A DNA stretch of 64,000 nt from Paenibacillus lutrae (GTDB lineage Bacteria; Bacillota; Bacilli; Paenibacillales; NBRC-103111), in contig NZ_RHLK01000002.1 of assembly GCF_009757775.1 (NCBI RefSeq), forward strand, positions 124,001 to 188,000. The letters run 5' to 3'. The notes beneath the pieces were generated by a model. The model made no database searches and was not told the origin of the DNA. It saw nothing but the letters and a program-made list of their open reading frames with translations. This document shows, piece by piece, positions 16,934 through 25,988 of the stretch. Positions within the stretch are counted from its first letter, which is position 1. Every line of letters starts with the position of its first letter. The position numbers were made by a program, and so were the translations under genes.

Positions 16934-18018
16934 GCCGGGTTCTCCTTTTTAAATAAGCTGACCATCCACATATAATTCGGGACCAGAAAGAACAGGATGC
17001 CGAACACAATGGCTGTTGACAGGACGAGAAAATCTACATCATGAACGGATAAGGATTGGAGCAAGGTCAGCCCCATCATAATCGTAATCAGAGTCGATAC
17101 GGTCTTCTCGCGAAGGCGGGGGAACAGGGAACAGATCGCCTGTGTGCAGCAAGATATCGATACGATCAGAATCATAATGGTTACGAGTACGAAAAACAGC
17201 GGGGCGATGAAGCTTAATTTTTCAAAAGGAAGAAGATAGAACGGAACGGTTTCCATCGATTCCTGATAAGGAAAAGTGAACGTCTTGGCGGTTTTGGCTC
17301 CGAAAACGGTGAGAGGCAGCAGAAAAGCAAAGAGGAGCTCCATGCCCGCCACACCGGTTGCCAGAGCCGATAAACCAAACAGCCTCTTCTCCGTTTTCAG
17401 ATAAGGATACAGGAAATAAAGAACAGCGAACCCTTTGAACAGGTAAAAGATCGTCAGCGCGTTCATGCCCGCCATTTTGTCGATTCCGAAATTACCCAGA
17501 GGAAGCAGATTCGAGAAGTCCGAGTTGACCAGCTGCGGCAGGTTGATGACGATGAGCCAGATGACCAGCACATAACCGAGCAGAAGAAACAGGCGGGCCC
17601 AGGCTTCGAGTCCCTGCAGCAGCATATACAGCACGACGGGAAGCATGAGCAGGACAATCAGATAGACAGGTGTTTCCTTCAAGGTGGAGTAAGAAGTCAA
17701 CAGCCAGTGTTCGGCGAAGGTCAGCATCCCCCAGACAAAAAAGTAAATGGCGATGCACAGCGTGTAGACTGCCGCCAGCGGTTTGCCGAGATAGTGGCGG
17801 GACCACTCTGTAATGCTTTCTCCGCTGTGCTTTCTGGATAACGCCACCGCAATGTACGTGTTCCAGAGGGAGATGGACAGTGCGGCCAGCAGCAGAACCC
17901 ATCCGTGCTGGTCCATCTGCTTGGCCAGGTAGGCCGGAAAACGGATCGGACCCATCGCAATGGAGGAGACCGTTAGAATGACGAACCACTCCGTGGCGGA
18001 TATTCGAGGGTAGCTCAT
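16930..18018 (-). CDS. Spore germination permease, GerAB family
   Basis: The 362-residue polytopic protein has about ten hydrophobic segments and starts PRISATEWFVILTVSSIAMG. It belongs to the amino-acid/polyamine/organocation transporter fold. In germinant receptors this subunit binds the nutrient. It is the middle gene of the operon, overlapping both neighbours by 4 bp, so subunit synthesis is translationally coupled. Confidence 0.92.
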   Translation of the reverse strand: MSYPRISATEWFVILTVSSIAMGPIRFPAYLAKQMDQHGWVLLLAALSISLWNTYIAVALSRKHSGESITEWSRHYLGKPLAAVYTLCIAIYFFVWGMLTFAEHWLLTSYSTLKETPVYLIVLLMLPVVLYMLLQGLEAWARLFLLLGYVLVIWLIVINLPQLVNSDFSNLLPLGNFGIDKMAGMNALTIFYLFKGFAVLYFLYPYLKTEKRLFGLSALATGVAGMELLFAFLLPLTVFGAKTAKTFTFPYQESMETVPFYLLPFEKLSFIAPLFFVLVTIMILIVSISCCTQAICSLFPRLREKTVSTLITIMMGLTLLQSLSVHDVDFLVLSTAIVFGILFFLVPNYMWMVSLFKKENPA

Positions 18019-19529
18019 GAATTCGGATCTCCCTTCTGACGGGTTTTATTACCGGGTTTGAAGGTCTCTTCACGAAGAATGACTTTTCTCAGATCGGGTG
18101 GAAAGAAAGTTCCCCGGATATCGCGGAAGACAAGCGGGCTCAGCGGTTTCATATAAGGGACACCGAGTGACTTGCGTCCGGCCAGGTGTCCGAGCAGCAG
18201 TACCGAAACTACGGTAATCCCATAGAATCCGAAGAAACCGGCGGCCAGAATTAAAGGATATTTCCACAGGCGCGCAGCGTAGGAAATCTGGTAAGAAGCG
18301 ATATAGGCGCCGACAGCGGAGATCGAGGCAATAATAATCATGAATTTGCTCGTTAATCCGGCCTGGGCTGCCGCCTGTCCAATAATGAGGGAGCCCACCA
18401 CGTTCAGGGCCGATCCGACATTCCCCGGTACATAAGTCATGCCTTCATTCAATAAATCCATGACCAGCATCATCATAAGCGTCTCGAACAGGCTTAAATA
18501 GGGGATTCCCCGCTGATCCTGCGCGATGGATATCGCAAAAGCAGTGGGCAGCACGGAAGAATCGACGGTTACGAGAGCCAAGTATACCGCTGGTGCGTAG
18601 AGAGCGATGATAAAAGCGATGATCCGGATGATCCGCACGAATAAAGGGATGATCGTCCCGTGAATGACTGCTTCCCCGCCAATAAAACTGGTCAGCAGGT
18701 TGGTTGGCAGGAAGGCCATAAAGGGGGTGCCGTCAATCATAATGCCGATTCTCCCTTTCTGGAGATAGAGCGCACTGCGTGAGGGCAGCTCGCTTTTCTC
18801 GTACATAGGGAAGGGGGTCAGGTTTCTTCCGTTTATAAATTCCATCAGATCCTTAAGAATCAGGATGGAATCGATATCAATTTGGGCTATTTTATTTTGA
18901 ATTTCCTGTACCCATTCCTCACGGGCAATGTCGTTGATATAAACAAGACAGGTTGCCGTCTTAGTGCGCTGACCGATTTCGTAATAGCGGACGACCATAT
19001 TCGGATCCCGCAGGCGTTTTCTCAGCAAACCCAAATTTACGCGCAGATCTTCCACATAAGCTTCCTGTGGACCGAGGATAACACGTTCGACCTTGGGCGG
19101 TTCAATCGCACGGCCCTTCTGGAATGGAACGGGTACTGCTATCGCACTGCCTCCGAGTGCTTCATGGAGAAGAATGACATCACCGTGCAGCAAGCGTTGG
19201 AGCATATCCGAAACTTTACTTACGGCGCTTCCGCTGGGGAATAATTTCTCCCACTCGTTCGAATGGTGTTCCCATCTGCCCAGACGAGGGACAATATCCT
19301 GCTGAAAGGCTTGATCATCTATAAAAGTATCCATATACATGCAGCCGGAAATTCCGTCTTCTTCTATGGCCCATTGGAGTTCATCCGTTTGGAGGAGTTC
19401 TTGAATTTGCTGGATTTGCTGCTGAATATCGGAAGAAAGGGGGATGTTATAGTGATCCGTATTGACCGTAGGAGCCGAAGCTTCGCTTTGTTTAAATCGT
19501 TCATTCTGTTTGTGCGTTTGTCTGTTCAT
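18015..19529 (-). CDS. Spore germination protein, GerAA family
   Basis: The protein has 504 residues. A long soluble N-terminal domain (to about residue 280) is followed by a C-terminal membrane domain with four to five helices and the family motif PFMAFLPTNLL. Together with the B and C subunits it forms the receptor that probably conducts ions on germinant binding. ATG at 19529 follows CGGAGG at 9 bases. The reading to 19592 lacks a binding site. It is the first gene of the operon, which would be expressed in the forespore under sigma G; I could not identify a convincing sigma-G promoter by eye. Confidence 0.92.
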   Translation of the reverse strand: MNRQTHKQNERFKQSEASAPTVNTDHYNIPLSSDIQQQIQQIQELLQTDELQWAIEEDGISGCMYMDTFIDDQAFQQDIVPRLGRWEHHSNEWEKLFPSGSAVSKVSDMLQRLLHGDVILLHEALGGSAIAVPVPFQKGRAIEPPKVERVILGPQEAYVEDLRVNLGLLRKRLRDPNMVVRYYEIGQRTKTATCLVYINDIAREEWVQEIQNKIAQIDIDSILILKDLMEFINGRNLTPFPMYEKSELPSRSALYLQKGRIGIMIDGTPFMAFLPTNLLTSFIGGEAVIHGTIIPLFVRIIRIIAFIIALYAPAVYLALVTVDSSVLPTAFAISIAQDQRGIPYLSLFETLMMMLVMDLLNEGMTYVPGNVGSALNVVGSLIIGQAAAQAGLTSKFMIIIASISAVGAYIASYQISYAARLWKYPLILAAGFFGFYGITVVSVLLLGHLAGRKSLGVPYMKPLSPLVFRDIRGTFFPPDLRKVILREETFKPGNKTRQKGDPNS

Positions 19530-19679
19530 CCTCAAACAACCTCCGTTTCTTATGACTGACAAGATGTACGGGTAGGATACCCTGAAGTCCAAAAGTTTAC
19601 CAAATTGTTTTCACAAATCAGATAAATTCTTGAGTGATGCTTTCATAAGAGATCCGTTCCTGTATTTCTCTGAACGCAA

Positions 19680-19722
19680 AAAAACCTTCTCTTCACCGCA
19701 TGCGCGGGGAGTGAAGGTTTTT
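19680..19722 (-). terminator. Terminator downstream of the sugar-phosphate kinase gene
   Basis: AAAAACCTTC and GAAGGTTTTT form a long interrupted stem around a GC-rich CGCATGCG centre, with a minus-strand T-run. It ends the kinase/aldolase transcript ahead of the ger operon. Confidence 0.8.
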
Positions 19723-19786
19723 GGGCTGTTTCTTCTATGTGATATGTGGATCGAATTCTATATTCTATGGTTCCGAATAATAGGAT

Positions 19787-20716
19787 CTAATAGTCGGTGA
19801 CCCGGATTTCGCGGTGCAGCCGCTCGACCTCTTCCATCGTCACAACGCCTGCCTGGGCGTGCAAGGCGTTGGCGCTTCCGCATGCGGCACCGAAGCGGAC
19901 CATATCGGCATCGCTGAATCCTCTGCGGATCGCGGTAATCATGCCCGCGACCATGGCATCCCCGCTGCCGACAGGATTAACGGCGGCGACTGGCGGCAGC
20001 TGCACACGCCGCAGACGGCCGCCGCTGCCCGCCAGCGCCCCCCGGCCGCCGAGCGAGACGATGACATGGCGGATCCCGCGGCCCATAAGTTCGCGGATGC
20101 AGCCGGCCAAGTCCTCGTCGGAGGAGGCGGCCCTGCCGAGCAGCCGCTCGATTTCGTGCTCGTTCGGCTTGATGAGCAGGGGCCTTGCCTCCAGGCCGGC
20201 CGCCAGCGCATCTCCGCTCGCATCGAGCACGGCTTCGGCGCCTGCAAGCCGCGTCAGCCGGATGAGCTCTGCGTACAAGTCCGCAGGGCATCCTGCGGGC
20301 AGGCTGCCGGAAAAGCATACGTGCGTAGAAGCGGCCGCCAGTGAAGCGATCCTGGATTTCAGCTCCTCCAGACTAGGGGGCGGAATCCGGGGGCCGGGCT
20401 CCAGCAGTTCCGTCTGCGTGCCGTTCTGGGTATCGAGCACGGTCAGGCACAGTCTGGATTCACCCGGAACTTCGATGAAATCATGCCCGATGCCTTCCTC
20501 ATCCAGACTCTGGCGGATGAATTGCCCGTTAAATCCGGCGGCAAAGCCCGCTGCGGTTACCGGCTCACCCAGAGTGTGAACCACCCGGGCGACATTCACC
20601 CCTTTGCCGCCGGCTACGGCAATCATTTCACCGATTCGTAAGACGCGGTTCATCTCGAAAGAGGATACCGTGTAAGTTTTATCGATGGCGGCGTTGAGCG
20701 TTACGGTCGTTATCAT
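19787..20716 (-). CDS. PfkB-family hexose-phosphate kinase (1-phosphofructokinase / tagatose-6-phosphate kinase type)
   Basis: The 309-residue protein starts MITTVTLNAAIDKTYTV, typical of FruK/LacC/AgaC kinases. It has the PfkB signature 1 region AVAGGKGVNVARVVHTLG and the catalytic NPVGSGDAMVAG, where the aspartate is the base (GSGD for the usual GAGD). It phosphorylates a ketose phosphate to the 1,6-bisphosphate in the cytoplasm. The partner gene 26 bp upstream is a class II ketose-bisphosphate aldolase and the divergent cluster has an AgaS-like enzyme, so tagatose 6-phosphate is the likeliest substrate. The gene is rich in GC. Confidence 0.85.
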   Translation of the reverse strand: MITTVTLNAAIDKTYTVSSFEMNRVLRIGEMIAVAGGKGVNVARVVHTLGEPVTAAGFAAGFNGQFIRQSLDEEGIGHDFIEVPGESRLCLTVLDTQNGTQTELLEPGPRIPPPSLEELKSRIASLAAASTHVCFSGSLPAGCPADLYAELIRLTRLAGAEAVLDASGDALAAGLEARPLLIKPNEHEIERLLGRAASSDEDLAGCIRELMGRGIRHVIVSLGGRGALAGSGGRLRRVQLPPVAAVNPVGSGDAMVAGMITAIRRGFSDADMVRFGAACGSANALHAQAGVVTMEEVERLHREIRVTDY

Positions 20717-20742
20717 GACAACAGCATCTCCTGTCTTGGCGG

Positions 20743-21612
20743 CTAGCGGAAATCTTTGGCGCGGCCAACGCAGCCTGTCAGATGCATTTTGGCCTGCGCC
20801 AGTTCTTTTACTGCTGCTTTGGCCGGAACCATGTATTTGCGCGGATCATTTTCTTCCGGATTTGCATCGAATATAGTCTTAATGGCATTTGAGAACGCAA
20901 TGCGAAGTTCGGTAGCGACGTTCATTTTGGCCATCCCGAGTGCGACACAGCGCTTGACCTGATCGGCAGGAATGCCGGAACCGCCATGAAGGACGAGCGG
21001 GAGATCCACTTTGGCGAAAATTTGTTCCAGCTTGCCGAAAGCAATGTTCGGCTCCCCTTTGTAAATGCCGTGAGCGGTACCGATTGCCGGCGCTAGAGTA
21101 GGGACGCCGGTGAGCTCTGCGAACTTCACGCATTCGTCCGGGTCGGCAAGCAGCGCGTCTTCGTCGGCGACTACGATATCGTCCTCGACGCCGCCTACTT
21201 TGCCCAGCTCCGCTTCTACGTTAACGCCGGCTGCGGCAGCTACTTTAACGACTTCCTGCGTACGGCGGACATTTTCTTCGAAAGGGTGCATGGATGCATC
21301 AATCATAACGGAAGTATAACCTTCACGGATACATTGGATAAGCAGATTATAATCGGTACAGTGATCCAAATGAAGCGCGATGGGAACCGTAGAACGTTTG
21401 GCTGCTGTAGCGGCGGCGGCAACGATATAGTCGGGTCCGAGATGTTTTACGGTACCAACCGTGGTTTGCAGAATGAGCGGGGCCTGCAGTTCCTCGGCAG
21501 CATCGACGACGGCTTGCAGCATTTCAAGGGTATGTACATTAAAAGCCGTAATACCGTATCCGTTCTTGCGGGCAGTTTGAAGCATAGCGGTAGATGAAAT
21601 CAAATGAGGCAT
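20743..21612 (-). CDS. Class II ketose-bisphosphate aldolase (tagatose/fructose type)
   Basis: The 289-residue Zn2+-dependent aldolase has the catalytic and metal histidines in ALHLDHCTDY, in IGTAHGIYKGEP and in LVLHGGSGIP. It cleaves tagatose or fructose 1,6-bisphosphate to dihydroxyacetone phosphate and glyceraldehyde 3-phosphate. The N-terminus ISSTAMLQTARKNGYGITAFNVHT matches GatY/KbaY/AgaY and FbaA-like members. It is the first gene of the minus-strand pair and starts behind AGGAGG. The cluster favours tagatose bisphosphate, but fructose bisphosphate is not excluded. Confidence 0.87.
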   Translation of the reverse strand: MPHLISSTAMLQTARKNGYGITAFNVHTLEMLQAVVDAAEELQAPLILQTTVGTVKHLGPDYIVAAAATAAKRSTVPIALHLDHCTDYNLLIQCIREGYTSVMIDASMHPFEENVRRTQEVVKVAAAAGVNVEAELGKVGGVEDDIVVADEDALLADPDECVKFAELTGVPTLAPAIGTAHGIYKGEPNIAFGKLEQIFAKVDLPLVLHGGSGIPADQVKRCVALGMAKMNVATELRIAFSNAIKTIFDANPEENDPRKYMVPAKAAVKELAQAKMHLTGCVGRAKDFR

Positions 21613-21631
21613 TTTGAAGACCTCCTCCTAC

Positions 21632-21661
21632 AAAATGATTGAAACGATCAAAAAAATGATT
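21632..21661. promoter_or_regulatory. Direct-repeat operator candidate between divergent sugar operons
   Basis: AAAATGATT occurs at 21632-21640 and 21653-21661, exactly 21 bp apart (two helical turns), in the 90-bp gap between the aldolase and the SIS-domain gene. The plus-strand -10-like TATAATT overlaps the second copy. The DeoR-family protein encoded 1.1 kb downstream is the likely ligand-sensing repressor. Confidence 0.5.
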
Positions 21662-21702
21662 TATAATTTCATTATGTTGATTATAAGGGAGGAAAATAGA
21701 AG

Positions 21703-22761
21703 ATGTCAAACGAGAATGTTCCAATCACTTATAAAGAAATCAGCGCTCAAGCGGAGGCTATAAAGGCCGCCTGGGAGCAGCTTCAGAAGCAATCAGACTG
21801 GGTGAACCGTTATATTGGTAACGAGAAATACGATGAGGTTGTATTTATCGGATCGGGTTCTTCCTACTATCAATCGATCACCATGGCGGCGACCTTCCGC
21901 AAATGGACAGGACGCAGCGCATCCGCCCAGCCGTCTTCCGATATCTTTCTTATCCGGGATGCCACTCTTGCCAGAGACAAGCGGATCCTGATTGTCGGCG
22001 TATCCCGTTCCGGAGAGTCCCATGAAGTTATTCTTGCTCTGGAATCTGTAAAAGGTTTACCTCATATAGATACATGCGGAATAACTACACATGAAACGAG
22101 TACAATGTTCGGCATGACGGAATGCCTGTTGTCGCCGCTCGGCAAGGAAAAGAGCACGGTGATGAGCAAATCGCTCAGCTCGATGACGTTCATGATGCAG
22201 GCCGCAATCGCGATGGCATCCGGTCAGGACGCATACTTACAAGAGCTTCAAACTGTGTTAGAATTAGACGAAGAACTGGTCAAAGCCTCGGATACCATCA
22301 TCAAAGAATGGGTAGCGGCACATGATTGTAACAAGACGGTCTATCTCGGCCTGGGCGCACTCGGCGGTCTTGCTCTTGAAGCTTGTCTCAAGCTGAAGGA
22401 AATGACCTACACATGGACAGAAGCGTACGGTACCCTGGAATTCCGTCACGGTCCCAAGTCGATCGTCGATTCCGGTACGCTTGTCTGCCTGCTGCTTTCC
22501 GAATCCACACGTGAATACGAGCTGCAAGTAGCCCGTGAGATGAAAGATTACGGGGCACAGGTTCTGCTTATCACCGCGAAGCGCGGAGATGATACGGATT
22601 TTGCGGATCTGGTTATTGAAGTCGGCGGCGCAAAAGTCAGCGATGAAGCCCGCAGTGTGCTTTATTTGCCGGCCGTTCAATACAACGGGTATTACAGCGC
22701 CATGAAACTGGGCCTTAACCCGGATGATCCGCGCAACCTGACCCAGTTCGTCCAAATTTAA
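21703..22761 (+). CDS. agaS: SIS-domain sugar isomerase/deaminase (AgaS-like)
   Basis: The 352-residue protein has two SIS domains; the first has VVFIGSGSSYYQSITMAATF then VGVSRSGESHEV. There is no glutamine amidotransferase domain, which separates it from GlmS. Such free-standing proteins include AgaS, which converts galactosamine 6-phosphate to tagatose 6-phosphate with loss of ammonia. The nearby PfkB kinase and aldolase would complete the route to triose phosphates. Glucosamine-6-phosphate or fructosamine-type substrates are alternatives. It starts behind AAGGGAGG. Confidence 0.75.
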   Translation: MSNENVPITYKEISAQAEAIKAAWEQLQKQSDWVNRYIGNEKYDEVVFIGSGSSYYQSITMAATFRKWTGRSASAQPSSDIFLIRDATLARDKRILIVGVSRSGESHEVILALESVKGLPHIDTCGITTHETSTMFGMTECLLSPLGKEKSTVMSKSLSSMTFMMQAAIAMASGQDAYLQELQTVLELDEELVKASDTIIKEWVAAHDCNKTVYLGLGALGGLALEACLKLKEMTYTWTEAYGTLEFRHGPKSIVDSGTLVCLLLSESTREYELQVAREMKDYGAQVLLITAKRGDDTDFADLVIEVGGAKVSDEARSVLYLPAVQYNGYYSAMKLGLNPDDPRNLTQFVQI

Positions 22762-22785
22762 CTTGTGTGACGGAGTGACAGCAGA

Positions 22786-23574
22786 ATGAATGAAGCAACT
22801 TCTTCCAAGGGAGATCTCAGGCGCCAGCAGATTATGCAGCTGCTTAAGCAGCAGGGACGGATCACGATTCAGGAGATCATCGAGCAATTTCAGTGCTCGG
22901 AAGCGACTGCAAGACGTGATTTGGACCTGCTGGAGAAGAAAGGCGATATCGTCCGTACCATTGGCGGTGCCCTCTTTGAAGGGTTATCCGCGGTACGGGA
23001 GACTTCATTCGCCGAGAAGAAGCAGCAGCTGTGGCTGGAGAAGGAAGCGATTGCACGGCGGGCAGCCGGTTTAATCGAGGAAGGGGACAGCGTCTGTCTG
23101 ACCGGCGGAACGACCACCTTCCTGATTGCCCGCGAATTGAAGTGGCGGCAGGGGATTACGGTCGTCACGAACGCCGTGAATATCGCCATGGAGCTGTCCG
23201 ACAGCGAGGGCCTTCAGGTCGTCGTCGTAGGCGGCGTCATGCGCAGTAAAACCTTTGAGCTGAGCGGCCCGCTGGCTGAGAAGACAATCGAGCATCTCAA
23301 TATTGAGAAGCTGTTTCTCGGAGTAGACGGGGTGTCGGCGGACAAGGGGATTACGACCTTCTCCGAGCTGGAAGCACAGACAGCCCGCCTGTTAATGAGC
23401 CGCGCCCAGCATACGATTGCAGTGTTTGACCATACCAAGGTTGGCAAAACCTCCTTGTTTTCCATTGCCCCGATAGCGGATGTGCATGTTTGTATCACAG
23501 ATGCCCCGCTGGGGACTGACATGGAGAAGGTTCTGAAGCAGCACGGCATTACCACTTTGTATGCGGATGCATAA
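22786..23574 (+). CDS. DeoR/GlpR-family transcriptional regulator
   Basis: The 262-residue protein has the DeoR helix-turn-helix (RRQQIMQLLKQQGRITIQEI then SEATARRDLDLLEKKG). The C-terminal sugar-phosphate sensor domain has LTGGTTTFLIAR and FLGVDGVSADKGITT. It probably represses the divergent sugar genes and is relieved by a phosphorylated sugar from the pathway. It is separated from the SIS gene by 24 bp and from the ROK kinase by 18 bp, so the three form one operon. Confidence 0.9.
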   Translation: MNEATSSKGDLRRQQIMQLLKQQGRITIQEIIEQFQCSEATARRDLDLLEKKGDIVRTIGGALFEGLSAVRETSFAEKKQQLWLEKEAIARRAAGLIEEGDSVCLTGGTTTFLIARELKWRQGITVVTNAVNIAMELSDSEGLQVVVVGGVMRSKTFELSGPLAEKTIEHLNIEKLFLGVDGVSADKGITTFSELEAQTARLLMSRAQHTIAVFDHTKVGKTSLFSIAPIADVHVCITDAPLGTDMEKVLKQHGITTLYADA

Positions 23575-23592
23575 GGGAAAGGACGGACGGGT

Positions 23593-24594
23593 ATGAGCTT
23601 TTTCGTCGGTGTAGATCTTGGAGGAACGAATATAGTATGCGGGCTGCTGGACCAGGAATTTAATTTACTTGCCAAGAGTAAGCAGCCGACAGAGGCAGCT
23701 AACGGCAGCGATTTTGTCCTGGAGAGAATCGCGGTTATGATTGAAGATCTTCTGCGTGAACAGAATATCGACCGGAGTCAGCTTGGCGCAGTCGGTCTGG
23801 GCACGCCTGGTTTTATTGACCCGGTGCGGGGAGTATGCACCTTTGCAAGCAATTTGCGCTGGAACAATGTGCCGGTTTCCGACATCCTCGGAGCCAGACT
23901 CGGCGTTCCGGTATTTATTGATAATGATGTCCGTATGTACATATTCGGCGAAGCCATGAAGGGGCCTGGACAAGGCTATGCGAACGTACTCGGCATTACG
24001 CTGGGTACGGGAATGGCGGCTGCCCTGGTTAATGAGGGGCAGCTCTACTACGGCGGCGGTTTTATGGCCGGCGAGATCGGGCACATCATTGTCGGCGACG
24101 GGGAGAGCACACCATGCGGCTGCGGACTGGTCGGCTGCCTGGAGACGGTTGCCTCGGCAACCGGCCTCGCCCGGCAGGCGAGGGAGGCACTTGCCGCCGG
24201 ACGCGAGAGCGTGCTTGGCGAGTGGTTCCCGGGAGCGGAAGCCGCGAATGTTACAGCGGCTGATGTCTCACGGGCCTATGACGAGGGTGACGCCCTCGCC
24301 ATCGAGATCATGAACCATACGGGCAAGCTGCTCGGCAGAGGCCTGTCCTATGCCGTCACATTGTACAGCCCGGATGCGCTTATCATCGGCGGCGGTGCTT
24401 CGCTCGCTGGCGAGCGGCTGCTGGGGCCGATGCGTGATGAACTCCGGAAGTCCGTCTACCACGGCTACTGGGACCGCCTCACGATTCACCCCGGCGCATT
24501 GATCGATGACGGCGGTGTAATCGGCAGTGCGGCATTCGCAGCAAGCCGCGCAGCTCTGCAGCAGGTTGAGAGCGTCCGTTCCGAAGAAGCGTAA
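23593..24594 (+). CDS. ROK-family sugar kinase
   Basis: The 333-residue protein has the ATP-binding start VGVDLGGTNIVCGLLD and the catalytic VFIDNDVRMYIFGEA. The ROK signature AGEIGHIIVGDGE is followed by the zinc-binding CGCGLVGCLE. It phosphorylates a hexose or N-acetylhexosamine with ATP in the cytoplasm. As the last gene of the SIS-DeoR-ROK operon it probably makes the sugar 6-phosphate used by AgaS, which would replace PTS phosphorylation. Glucokinase activity is an alternative. Confidence 0.88.
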   Translation: MSFFVGVDLGGTNIVCGLLDQEFNLLAKSKQPTEAANGSDFVLERIAVMIEDLLREQNIDRSQLGAVGLGTPGFIDPVRGVCTFASNLRWNNVPVSDILGARLGVPVFIDNDVRMYIFGEAMKGPGQGYANVLGITLGTGMAAALVNEGQLYYGGGFMAGEIGHIIVGDGESTPCGCGLVGCLETVASATGLARQAREALAAGRESVLGEWFPGAEAANVTAADVSRAYDEGDALAIEIMNHTGKLLGRGLSYAVTLYSPDALIIGGGASLAGERLLGPMRDELRKSVYHGYWDRLTIHPGALIDDGGVIGSAAFAASRAALQQVESVRSEEA

Positions 24595-24652
24595 ACAGAC
24601 GATTGCTATTCTTTATACAGGAGTATTCCCTGTTTAGAACTTTATGAAAAGG

Positions 24653-24696
24653 AAAGGCCTTTCCGTCCAGCGAAAGCTACGGAAAGGTCTTTTTAT
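24653..24696 (+). terminator. Terminator of the SIS-DeoR-ROK operon
   Basis: AAAGGCCTTTCCGT pairs with ACGGAAAGGTCTTT and is followed by TT. The remaining 150 bases before the next gene show nothing further. Confidence 0.8.
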
Positions 24697-24843
24697 GATG
24701 AAAAAAGCAGATATTTGTATTCGGACAGAAACTTCTCCTGGTAAGAAGTCGTCTTATATAGAAGATGGACTCAGGAATTTTTTTCAAATACAGATTGCAT
24801 TGAAGCCGGGGAGTCGACTAGTATTAATACAGTCACTGCTTGT

Positions 24844-25884
24844 TTAAACAGAACGATTCTTCCACATCATCATACCGAGCCAGACCGAGCATACCACGCC
24901 GAACAGCGGGTAGAGGAAAGTCAGAAGTGATTTGAAGCCGATGAGGCTGACAACGTAACTTAAACCGAGCAGGGCCGGCAGGACAATTCGGATGCTAAGT
25001 CCCGTTCGCTGCTGCACCTGCAGAGTAAGGCCATATATATTGCCCAAATAAGTCGTGAAGATTTCACCATATATAACGAGCAGATAGATGAAGGGAATCA
25101 GTGTCCCGAGCCCGGTCATGATGCTGGCCATCGGTATGTCGAACTGCCCGATTCCGGGCATCTGCGCACTGAGTGCATAATGGGCCGCCAGCAGGAGCAG
25201 CCCGATCACGAGGCCGCCTATAATACCGCCCCGGACGAGTACTTTACGGTCCCGGATTTGGGAGCCGAGCGGTACCAGTACGGCCTGTGCGGTTGCCAGG
25301 TTGAATCCCGTATACAAGAGGGGCGCCATCCAGACGCGGATCGGGGAAGAGTCGGTCTCGATCGCGAGCCAGGCCCCGGCTGTAGGAAGCGTGGACGTAT
25401 ACTTAACGAGAATCAGACTGAAAAGGATCATGATCGGCACCACAATCGTATTGACCGTCATTATGGCGCCGATGCCCCGTGAGATCACGATGTAAGACAA
25501 GCATAAGGTCACAAGCAGACCGCTTTGGAATGACATCGACAAATGCTCGGAGAATACGGATCCGCCGCCGGCCAGCATGACGGAAGAAATCCCGAATAGA
25601 ATGATCATAGTAAACATAGAGATCCATTTGCCGGCTTTTGGTCCGAATAGAACTTTGTTTAAATCTTCGTAGGATTCGGCCTGAACATCGTTTGCCATCA
25701 GCATCAGTTTGATCCCGAGCCAGACGAACAACAGACTTGCCAGCGCGATAGTGAGGGCGGCTGTCGTACCGTAGCGGGTAAAAAACTGAAGGATTTCCTG
25801 GCCGGAGGCAAAGCCGGCACCCACAATTGTTCCCACATAAGTAAATGCCACCTGTGCGGTTTGCGCCCATGGTTTCAAAGCCAT
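24844..25884 (-). CDS. YkvI-like membrane protein of the APC superfamily
   Basis: The 346-residue polytopic protein has about ten helices. The start reads AQVAFTYVGTIVGAGFASGQ, including the G-A-G-F-A-S-G unwound-helix motif of LeuT-fold carriers, as in Bacillus YkvI. A sodium- or proton-coupled transporter is likely; the substrate is unknown. ATG at 25884 follows AAAGGGGGG. The longer reading to 26046 runs through the divergent promoter and is rejected. Confidence 0.82.
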   Translation of the reverse strand: MALKPWAQTAQVAFTYVGTIVGAGFASGQEILQFFTRYGTTAALTIALASLLFVWLGIKLMLMANDVQAESYEDLNKVLFGPKAGKWISMFTMIILFGISSVMLAGGGSVFSEHLSMSFQSGLLVTLCLSYIVISRGIGAIMTVNTIVVPIMILFSLILVKYTSTLPTAGAWLAIETDSSPIRVWMAPLLYTGFNLATAQAVLVPLGSQIRDRKVLVRGGIIGGLVIGLLLLAAHYALSAQMPGIGQFDIPMASIMTGLGTLIPFIYLLVIYGEIFTTYLGNIYGLTLQVQQRTGLSIRIVLPALLGLSYVVSLIGFKSLLTFLYPLFGVVCSVWLGMMMWKNRSV

Positions 25885-25988
25885 GAATCCCCCCTTTGTA
25901 TCTTTATAGTACAAGGTATGTTCGGGAAGGGACGGGCATGACAGCAATTTGAATCGTACGGGTGTTATCCCGTTAGGAGTGTTATGGA

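Noticed and set aside
24644-24847. A 67-residue basic protein after the ROK kinase
   Set aside because: It is encoded across the terminator hairpin of the operon and has no binding site.
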